Assembly (NCBI GenBank): GCA_947253195.1
Contig: CAMXXM010000117.1
Span: 1 to 5,362, forward strand
Source: an uncultured Porphyromonas sp.
Lineage (GTDB): Bacteria > Bacteroidota > Bacteroidia > Bacteroidales > Porphyromonadaceae
Reading direction: 5' to 3'
Length of the DNA: 5,362 nucleotides
Both the position numbers and the translations under genes were made by a program. The notes below the pieces were generated by a model. That model was not told where the DNA came from. It saw only the letters and a list, made by a program, of their open reading frames with translations, and did no database searches. Below, piece by piece: positions 1 to 5,362 of this stretch (position 1 is the stretch's first letter; each line of letters opens with the position of its first letter).

Positions 1-3000
1 GCCCATCACGCGGTCCTCTGTCAGCGGACCGCCCTGACCGCAGGAGTTTCCCCCCAGCCCGGTGACGGCGAGATCCATGTGGACATACGTCCCGTCAGAC
101 TGCGGGAGCCGGTAGGGGTGGGGCGCCATCGCCAGCTGCATCTGACTGTATGGCAGCACGCTCATACTCCCACCATTAGCGCAGATCATCAGCCCGGACT
201 GCTCGGAGGCATCCGTCAGTCGACCGTACCGCACTCCCTCACGATTGCCCATGCTCTGGGGCTTGGGGAAGGGGACAAATTGCTCCGCCACGCTGCTCGA
301 GTACTCCCCGAGGAAGGCACCGGTCTCCCGGTCGGCGTAGTTATTCCACGGACCGCGACCGTAGTAGGTGTAGCGGTCTAGCTCGCGCGGCAGGCGCATC
401 GAGAAGCCTACCCGGGCGAGCGCCAGAGAGGGCTTATTGCTCTCCACAGAGGCGCTGAGGGTGATCGTCCCATCGGGACTGACGGTCCAGATATAGGTGG
501 AGGAGAAGGTGCAGTCCTCAGGGCCAAAGGGCTTCTCAGGATGATCCTTGAGCTCAAAGCGCCCGCTCACCCCGCCACTGAAGTCGGTGCCGTAGGGCGC
601 CCGGCTCTCCACTCGGTAGAGGAGTGAGATGGAGCCGTCGGCATTGGGATGCACGGTACGTGAGAGCACTCGGTGGCGGAGGTTGTGGAGACCGTTGGCA
701 AACCATGCCGTGGAGGCCCAGTTGTCGTTATCCGTCGGGGCGCGGAAAGGGTCCAGTCGCGGACCATTGCCGGCGGAGATCACCTCCCGACCACCGTAGA
801 CAAGGCGGTCGATCGTACCCTCGCGGTCATCGAAGCGAACCGAGAAGCCCTCACCGGAGATCGTATTATCGTCGCCGAGAGTCAGCCTGACCTCTCCGTC
901 AAAGCTCTTTGCCGAAGGGGTCGCCGGGCTCAGCTCCAGCTGCTCTGCCATCTGCACATAGCCCGCCTCAGCCCAGGGTGTCTCGTATCTCTGTCGCAGC
1001 CGAACTGTGACGAAGTACTCGTGGTCTCGAGAGGTGTCCTTACGGCTAAAGGGGAGAGTCACCACCGCAGCCTCCCGCGGAGCGATGGAGGGCATCTCGA
1101 CCTGCTCCGTGCGCACCTCCCGTCCGTCCTCCAGCAGTGCCGCCTCTAAGTAGAGGTCATCAAGAGTGGTGAAGTACCGCTTATTGAAGATCCTCACCGT
1201 CCCCTCCTCTGCCAGTGCCTCGTCACTGATCTGCACATCCTGGTAGACCTTCCGCACCTCGTAGTAGGCGGGCTTCGGCTCGTGGGTCGGCAGCAGGATC
1301 CCATTCATGCAAAACATCCCGCTATTGGGCTTGTCGCCAAAGTCCCCTCCATAGGCGAGATAGCGGTCGCCGGTCTCAGGATCGGTCGTCCAGAGTGCCT
1401 GATCCACCCAGTCCCATATTGCACCGCCTATGAAGAAGTTGGTGCTCTCGATCGCCTCCCAGTAGTCGACGAGGTTGCCCACCGCATTGCCCATACTGTG
1501 GGCATACTCGCTGACGTGGAAGGGGTACTTCAGATTATACTTCCCCTGTACCGCCTCTCGCATCCAGGCGATGGAGGGGTACTGATTGGAGCCTATGTCG
1601 ACGATGTCGTTATTCCGCTCGTACTGCACCGGGCGAGATTGGTCAAAGGCCTTGATCGCATCGTAAGCGGCGACGAAGCACTTCCCCGGCCCCGCCTCAT
1701 TGCCGAGCGACCAGATCAGGATCGAGGGCTCATTGACATGCGCAGCCACCATATTCATCGTCCGCTGGACCGTTGCGTTGGTAAATTCCGGCACGTGCGA
1801 CAGCGATGCTTCGCCGTAGTAGTAGGCGTGGCTCTCGCAATTGGCCTCATCCTCGAGGTAGAGCCCAAAGAGGTTGCAGAGGTAGTAGAAGATCGGAGTA
1901 TTGGGGTAGTGCGAGAGGCGGACGTGATTGATATTCCCCCGCTTCATCAGCATTATCTCGTCGATCATCTGCTCTCGCGTGATCGTATTGCCGGTCTCGG
2001 GGCTGATCTCCTGGCGATTGACCCCCTTGAGCTTGATGGGCTTCCCATTGAGGTAAAAGTAGCGCCCAGCGAGACCAAATTCATCCTCCTCAGCGGGCGT
2101 ATCGCGGATCTCAATTTTCCTAAATCCCGTGATCACCGAGAGGGTCTGAGCCACTCTCCCGCGCGGGTCAAGGAGCTCGCCCACCAGCGTGTAGAGGTGC
2201 GGTCGCTCCGCCGACCAGAGTTCGGCATTGCGGAGGGAGAGGGTCGTCTCGGTGACGGACGCCTCGCCCCGTGGTGTGCCGGGGAGGTCGGTCGTCACGA
2301 CGATGCCGGTATGGCTATTCTTCTGGCTGTAGAGCTCGTTACGATAGAGTGAGTAGCGGATGCGCCAGCCCTTTGCCGTGCTTGCAGAGCGGTTTCGCAG
2401 CTCCGTCCGGATATGGAGCGTCCCGTCCCGATAGCTCGCATCGAGATCGGGCGTCACGGCGATGTCCCGCACGGCGACGGAGGGGCTACTCGTCAGGTAG
2501 ACCGACCGGTAGATCCCCGGCAGGCGCCACATATCCTGCGCCTCGAGGAAGGAGCCGTCACTTGAGCGGTACACCTCTACCGCCACCGTATTTACCCCCT
2601 TGCGGAGGTAGTCGGTGATGTCAAAGGTGGCGGTGGAGCGGGAGTCCTTACTGAAACCGACATACGTGCCATTGATCCAGAGGTAAAAGAACGAATTGAC
2701 CCCGTCGAAGTGGAGCTCCACCCGTCGGTCGCCCCAGTCTGCCGGGACCGTGAAGTCCCGCCGGTACGAGCCCACCTCGTTGCGATCCTTATAGGTGGTC
2801 CAGTCGGTCGGGGGCGTACGCATCACCCCGCCCCGCCAGTCGCCGGGCGTGACCGTGTGCTTAAAGATGTAGGGCTGATTGCAGTAGATCGGCGTGCCGT
2901 ACTTCAGGGAGCCGTCGGGCCGGATCCCCGCCACATTCCAGCAGGAGGGCACCGTGATCTCATCCCAGTGGGAGACGTCGTAGCCGGGTCGGTAGAAGTC

Positions 3001-3300
3001 TCTCGGTCGCTCACCGGGGTTGCCGACCCAGTGGAAGCGCCACATGCCATCGAGCGACTCGTAGTAGGTGCCCGGCGTCTCCGGGAGGTACCGGCGAGCG
3101 GCATCAACGCTCTTGTAGGAGAAGAAGTAGGCCGCCGGCTGCTCGCGATTGAGCCCCAGCCGCTCGGGTGACTCCCACTCAGAGCCATCGGGAGCCGGTG
3201 TGGTGCCGTACTCATAGCCGGCAATGGGGTGGAGGATCTGCGCCTGACCGATCAGTGGCAGGCAGAGGAGCGCAAGCAGGGATAGGGTAAGTCTCTTCAT
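1..3300 (-). CDS. lacZ: Exported GH2 beta-galactosidase (LacZ-type), 3' end cut by the window edge
   Basis: This is a glycoside hydrolase family 2 enzyme that hydrolyses terminal beta-galactosides. The frame is open for 1,100 codons from the ATG at 3300-3298 to base 1, with no stop or frameshift. Residues 1-20 form a Sec signal peptide (KR, hydrophobic core, GQA|Q), so it should act in the periplasm or be exported; no convincing lipobox is present. The order matches E. coli LacZ: sugar-binding jelly-roll (about 80-270, with DGSFLEAQDMWRLPGIYR), Ig-like domain (about 275-395), TIM barrel (about 410-680), a second Ig-like domain (about 685-790) and the C-terminal small-chain domain (from about 810). 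The acid/base is E535 in SLGNEAG and the nucleophile is E598 in HVSEYAHSMGN. The Mg ligands E489 and H491 and the substrate residues D219 and H464 are kept. The position of E. coli H357 is Q430 (NRQE). The end GLGGNSCGQGGPL is close to the family C-terminus, so about 20-40 residues are probably missing. The natural substrate is not established: GH2 enzymes of this group can also cleave host or plant galactosides. Confidence 0.95.
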   Translation of the reverse strand, partial: MKRLTLSLLALLCLPLIGQAQILHPIAGYEYGTTPAPDGSEWESPERLGLNREQPAAYFFSYKSVDAARRYLPETPGTYYESLDGMWRFHWVGNPGERPRDFYRPGYDVSHWDEITVPSCWNVAGIRPDGSLKYGTPIYCNQPYIFKHTVTPGDWRGGVMRTPPTDWTTYKDRNEVGSYRRDFTVPADWGDRRVELHFDGVNSFFYLWINGTYVGFSKDSRSTATFDITDYLRKGVNTVAVEVYRSSDGSFLEAQDMWRLPGIYRSVYLTSSPSVAVRDIAVTPDLDASYRDGTLHIRTELRNRSASTAKGWRIRYSLYRNELYSQKNSHTGIVVTTDLPGTPRGEASVTETTLSLRNAELWSAERPHLYTLVGELLDPRGRVAQTLSVITGFRKIEIRDTPAEEDEFGLAGRYFYLNGKPIKLKGVNRQEISPETGNTITREQMIDEIMLMKRGNINHVRLSHYPNTPIFYYLCNLFGLYLEDEANCESHAYYYGEASLSHVPEFTNATVQRTMNMVAAHVNEPSILIWSLGNEAGPGKCFVAAYDAIKAFDQSRPVQYERNNDIVDIGSNQYPSIAWMREAVQGKYNLKYPFHVSEYAHSMGNAVGNLVDYWEAIESTNFFIGGAIWDWVDQALWTTDPETGDRYLAYGGDFGDKPNSGMFCMNGILLPTHEPKPAYYEVRKVYQDVQISDEALAEEGTVRIFNKRYFTTLDDLYLEAALLEDGREVRTEQVEMPSIAPREAAVVTLPFSRKDTSRDHEYFVTVRLRQRYETPWAEAGYVQMAEQLELSPATPSAKSFDGEVRLTLGDDNTISGEGFSVRFDDREGTIDRLVYGGREVISAGNGPRLDPFRAPTDNDNWASTAWFANGLHNLRHRVLSRTVHPNADGSISLLYRVESRAPYGTDFSGGVSGRFELKDHPEKPFGPEDCTFSSTYIWTVSPDGTITLSASVESNKPSLALARVGFSMRLPRELDRYTYYGRGPWNNYADRETGAFLGEYSSSVAEQFVPFPKPQSMGNREGVRYGRLTDASEQSGLMICANGGSMSVLPYSQMQLAMAPHPYRLPQSDGTYVHMDLAVTGLGGNSCGQGGPLTEDRVMG

Positions 3301-3378
3301 CGTAAGATAGTGTTGGATGGGTAAGCATACTCCGCAAGAACTTACGCTAAAGGCTCCTCCGGACAGCTCGTTGTAATG

Positions 3379-3386
3379 TAAAGATA
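3379..3386 (-). promoter_or_regulatory. Probable -7 promoter box of the lacZ-like gene
   Basis: On the minus strand the box reads TATCTTTA inside GAGGTATCTTTAC. It matches the Bacteroidota primary-sigma -7 consensus TAnnTTTG at all but the last defined base. Transcription would start near 3372, giving a leader of about 70 nt. The upstream -33 element (TTTG, 19-21 bp away) is poor, although an A-rich stretch lies upstream. The leader ends CTTACG before the ATG, with no Shine-Dalgarno, which is normal for this phylum. The match is by eye and no start site has been mapped. Confidence 0.6.
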
Positions 3387-3435
3387 CCTCTATTTCCACA
3401 CAGTTGCCATTTTTTTCTCGCAATGTAGGAGGGAG

Positions 3436-3480
3436 AAAAAAGGAGCGAGATGGTCTGATGACCGTCTCGCTCCTTTTTTT
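3436..3480 (-). terminator. Strong symmetric intrinsic terminator after the asd/barrel-protein unit
   Basis: A hairpin pairs 3436-3454 with 3461-3479 around a 6-nt loop (CTGATG). The core is GGAGCGAGA/TCTCGCTCC, flanked by six A on one side and seven T on the other, with one non-Watson-Crick position (3451/3464) near the loop. On the minus strand it starts about 20 nt after the stop codon of the DUF5020-like gene and has a U-run, as expected for Rho-independent termination. Because both arms carry the A/T tract it could also stop plus-strand transcription, though no plus-strand gene is seen here. Confidence 0.93.
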
Positions 3481-3500
3481 ATGCATTTATCCTCAGGGGA

Positions 3501-4214
3501 TCAGAAGGTCCACTTGGCAGCAACGGTGGGACGGACATGGAAGGCCTCCGGGAGGAAGGTATTGTACTCCATCCGCAGCTCGGTACCGATAGAGAGATTG
3601 AGCTCATCCGGCACGCCGACAAATTGGTTTACATTGCACCACACCTGCGGCTCGGTGCGGAAGATCACCCGACGGCGAGCCTCATCGGCACCGAAATTGG
3701 TCCGGAGGACGGCGAAGCCGCGGATGGTCCAGACGCGATTCCAGCTGGTCCAGGCGGCATCGCCCCAGAGCTGGAAGTTGTGCGGCTTCTCGTAGCCAAA
3801 GTCATACCGGTAACTCGGAGCCACGGTGAGGTCAACATACTCGTTGTGGAAGCGGTAGGAGATACCGGAGGAGATGGCGTGGGTGCGGTCGGCCATGTAG
3901 CGCATGGCGCCGTGGTACTCGAGGCGAAGGGCGAGGGGAGCGTCCACAAACTTGATGTCCCTCTGTAGGCGAGCGTCCAGGTCGTAGAGCCGCTCGGAGG
4001 CGGGATTGAGCCGGATGTAGCCATAGTTGCGTCCCCACTTGTCGTAGGAGAGGTGACCGAGCTTGATCAGGATCGGCTTCTCTCCCGAGAGGTCGTTGTA
4101 GATGTGTCGCCCAAAGTCGTAGTGGATCTCAGCCGTGGTCTGTGCTGTCGCGGTGAGGGTGATGAGGAGTAGTGCCGACGCAAGTGCCGGCAGGAGTTTC
4201 TTCAGTAGTGTCAT
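3501..4214 (-). CDS. DUF5020-like small outer-membrane beta-barrel protein
   Basis: This 237-residue protein has an N-terminal Sec signal peptide (two Lys at 5-6, Leu/Ala-rich core, probable cleavage after TATAQ at about residue 25). The mature part is rich in alternating aromatic and polar strands. It begins with EIHYDFGR (29-36), continues with YDKWG (57-61), and ends with RTEPQVW (186-192), LSIGTELRMEYN (207-218) and VRPTVAAKWTF. The final Phe is the usual C-terminal signal for outer-membrane barrel assembly. These features resemble the Bacteroidota DUF5020 family, which has been likened to Tsx-type nucleoside channels; that assignment is from memory of family motifs, not a search. The ligand is unknown. 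The start follows the asd stop codon by 3 bp, so the gene is almost certainly co-transcribed with asd. The sequence before the ATG is A/T-rich without a Shine-Dalgarno. A terminator follows the stop codon by about 20 bp. Confidence 0.85.
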   Translation of the reverse strand: MTLLKKLLPALASALLLITLTATAQTTAEIHYDFGRHIYNDLSGEKPILIKLGHLSYDKWGRNYGYIRLNPASERLYDLDARLQRDIKFVDAPLALRLEYHGAMRYMADRTHAISSGISYRFHNEYVDLTVAPSYRYDFGYEKPHNFQLWGDAAWTSWNRVWTIRGFAVLRTNFGADEARRRVIFRTEPQVWCNVNQFVGVPDELNLSIGTELRMEYNTFLPEAFHVRPTVAAKWTF

Positions 4215-4217
4215 ATA

Positions 4218-5219
4218 TTACTTATTACGGATGATATACTCGCCGATCTGGATGGCATTGAGAGCCGCGCCCTTGCGGATCTGGTCTGCCACGCACCAGA
4301 AGGATAGGCCACAGGGGTCCGTGAGGTCCTGACGGACACGGCCGACGAAGACCTCGTCCCTCCCGGAGAGGTCGAGCGGCATCGGGTAGACCTGCTGTGC
4401 CGGGTCGTCCATCAGTATGCAGCCCTCGCCTGTGCGGAAGGCCTCCTGAGCCTCCTCGGTCGTCATCGGGTGCTCCAGCTCACACCAGACCGCCTCGGAG
4501 TGGGCGCGGAGAGCCGGCACGCGGACGCAGGTGGCGCTGACGCGTATGTCGGTCCCTATGATCTTGCGGGTCTCGTTGTACATCTTCATCTCCTCCTTCG
4601 TGTAGCCATTCTCCCGGAAGACATCGATATGAGGGATGAGATTAAAGAGCAGCTGGTGGGAGAATTTCTTCACCTCCAGCGGCTTCCCCTCGGCATAGTC
4701 GTGTGTCTGCTGCTCCAGCTCTGCGATCCCGCTCGCACCGGCACCGCTGGCGCACTGGTAGGTGGCGACGTGGACACGGCGAATGTGCGTCTTGCGCTCG
4801 AGTGCCTGCAGGGGAACCACCATCTGGATGGTGGTGCAATTGGGGTTGGCGATGATCCGCCGGGGAGCCGAGAGGGCGGCAGAGGCATTCACCTCCGGCA
4901 CCACGAGCGGCACATCCTCGTCCATGCGGAAGGCGCTTGAGTTGTCGATCATCAGGGTGCCATACTTGGTGATGGTGGAGGCAAAGGCCTTGGACGTGCC
5001 TGCCCCGGCGCTGACGAAGGCGATATCGATGTCGCGGAAGGCATCCCCCTCCTCGAGCAGCTCCACGGTCACCTCCCGCCCCTTGACGGTGTAGGACCGC
5101 CCCGCACTGCGCTCCGAGCCGAAGAGGCGCATCCTGTCGCACGGGAAGTCCCGCTCCTCGACCAGCTTGATCAGCTCCTGTCCCACGGCACCACTGGCGC
5201 CGACGATTGCTATATTCAT
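4218..5219 (-). CDS. asd: Aspartate-semialdehyde dehydrogenase
   Basis: This cytoplasmic enzyme reduces L-aspartyl-4-phosphate with NADPH to L-aspartate 4-semialdehyde, the branch point to diaminopimelate/lysine, threonine and methionine. The 333-residue protein is full length for the family. Residues 7-13 (GASGAVG) form the Rossmann NADP-binding loop and SERSAG (35-40) is the cofactor phosphate-binding stretch. NPNCTT carries the catalytic Cys128. [12 protein letters not shown] (153-164) is the active-site loop with substrate-contacting Q155, and [10 protein letters not shown] (233-242) holds the acid/base H240. DNSSAFR (92-98) is also typical. The start is supported by [10 protein letters not shown] at the natural N-terminus and by an AAAGGA sequence 9 nt upstream. 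It is the first gene of a two-gene unit with the barrel-protein gene. No truncation or missing catalytic residue is seen. Confidence 0.97.
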   Translation of the reverse strand: MNIAIVGASGAVGQELIKLVEERDFPCDRMRLFGSERSAGRSYTVKGREVTVELLEEGDAFRDIDIAFVSAGAGTSKAFASTITKYGTLMIDNSSAFRMDEDVPLVVPEVNASAALSAPRRIIANPNCTTIQMVVPLQALERKTHIRRVHVATYQCASGAGASGIAELEQQTHDYAEGKPLEVKKFSHQLLFNLIPHIDVFRENGYTKEEMKMYNETRKIIGTDIRVSATCVRVPALRAHSEAVWCELEHPMTTEEAQEAFRTGEGCILMDDPAQQVYPMPLDLSGRDEVFVGRVRQDLTDPCGLSFWCVADQIRKGAALNAIQIGEYIIRNK

Positions 5220-5228
5220 ACTGTTATT

Positions 5229-5234
5229 TCCTTT
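5229..5234 (-). promoter_or_regulatory. Shine-Dalgarno-like site of asd
   Basis: The minus strand reads AAAGGA 9 nt before the asd ATG. It is the only clear Shine-Dalgarno-like sequence among the three gene starts in the window and supports the chosen start. Bacteroidota often initiate without such sites, so its contribution is uncertain. Confidence 0.5.
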
Positions 5235-5248
5235 ATCGTGACTAAGGG

Positions 5249-5256
5249 CAAAGGTA
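5249..5256 (-). promoter_or_regulatory. -7 promoter box of the asd unit
   Basis: The minus strand reads TACCTTTG, an exact match to the Bacteroidota -7 consensus TAnnTTTG, within GAGGTACCTTTGC. The predicted start is near 5242, giving a short leader of about 22 nt. No good -33 TTTG is visible at 19-21 bp upstream. The box sits between the asd start and the inverted repeat at 5285-5320. Confidence 0.75.
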
Positions 5257-5284
5257 CCTCTTTTCGCGTATCCCCCGAGACAGC

Positions 5285-5320
5285 ACGAGACGAAATGTCG
5301 TATCGATCATTTCGTCTCGT
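5285..5320. repeat. Perfect 13-bp inverted repeat upstream of the asd promoter
   Basis: ACGAGACGAAATG (5285-5297) is exactly repeated in inverted form as CATTTCGTCTCGT (5308-5320), with a 10-nt spacer TCGTATCGAT. It lies about 30 bp upstream of the asd -7 box. Neither side has a run of T, so it is not a textbook intrinsic terminator. It could be the terminator of the gene beyond the right edge, an operator, or a copy of a dispersed palindrome. The sequence alone does not decide. Confidence 0.85.
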
Positions 5321-5362
5321 ATGGTAAGCAGTCGCTATGTGACCTCATGTCATGGCTTGATT

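Noticed and set aside
79..1149. Other plus-strand open frames opposite lacZ (79-381, 624-890, 673-1149)
   Set aside because: They are low-complexity, Arg/Pro-rich or featureless translations overlapping conserved LacZ sequence in the correct minus frame.
1282..2352. 356-codon plus-strand open frame antisense to lacZ
   Set aside because: It lies entirely opposite the TIM-barrel and nearby coding sequence of a clear GH2 enzyme, has no recognisable domain or promoter, and long antisense frames are expected in G+C-rich genes.
3262..3300. Possible lipoprotein signal with Cys13 in the LacZ leader
   Set aside because: The residues before Cys13 (ALL) do not fit a lipobox and the Cys sits inside the hydrophobic core; a signal-peptidase I site after GQA fits better.
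1..3300. Possible frameshift or pseudogene in lacZ
   Set aside because: The full reading frame was translated from start codon to window edge with no stop, and family motifs stay in one frame throughout; it is cut only by the window.
3301..3346. CGTAAG/CTTACG inverted repeat in the lacZ leader
   Set aside because: Only 6 bp separated by 34 nt, too weak to support a riboswitch or operator.
3537..5142. Overlapping frames within the barrel-protein gene and asd on both strands
   Set aside because: Each is a shadow of a gene with clear family motifs; none has its own start signal or recognisable fold.
5321..5362. Possible coding sequence at the right edge
   Set aside because: The 42 bases are too short and show no recognisable motif; two of the three minus-strand frames stop at once.

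Overview
The window looks like chromosomal DNA from a G+C-rich member of the Bacteroidota, most likely the Porphyromonas/Bacteroidales branch. Three things point there: -7 promoter boxes of the TAnnTTTG type, mostly weak or absent Shine-Dalgarno sequences, and an outer-membrane barrel protein of a Bacteroidota-restricted family (DUF5020). The genus is inference; no rRNA or other marker is present.

All genes lie on the minus strand, so the window reads from right to left. The right edge (5220-5362) holds a perfect 13-bp inverted repeat and then the promoter and ribosome binding site of asd. The asd gene (5219-4218, aspartate-semialdehyde dehydrogenase) is followed after only 3 bp by a gene for a small exported beta-barrel protein (4214-3501, DUF5020-like). 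A strong symmetric hairpin terminator (3436-3480) closes this two-gene unit. After a short promoter region comes a large exported GH2 beta-galactosidase (lacZ-like, 3300 down to base 1), which runs off the left edge with about 20-40 C-terminal residues missing.

The first unit couples a cytoplasmic amino-acid/diaminopimelate enzyme with an envelope protein of unknown role. The second is an independent unit encoding a periplasmic or surface glycan-cleaving enzyme. Nothing shows a functional link between the two.

The gene content is largely ordinary. No mobile element, CRISPR array, RNA gene or clearly new system was seen. The points most worth a second look are a His-to-Gln change at a conserved galactose-binding position of the beta-galactosidase, the 13-bp palindrome upstream of asd that lacks a U-run, and the tight asd/barrel-protein pairing. 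The long plus-strand open frames opposite lacZ are best read as shadows of a G+C-rich gene.
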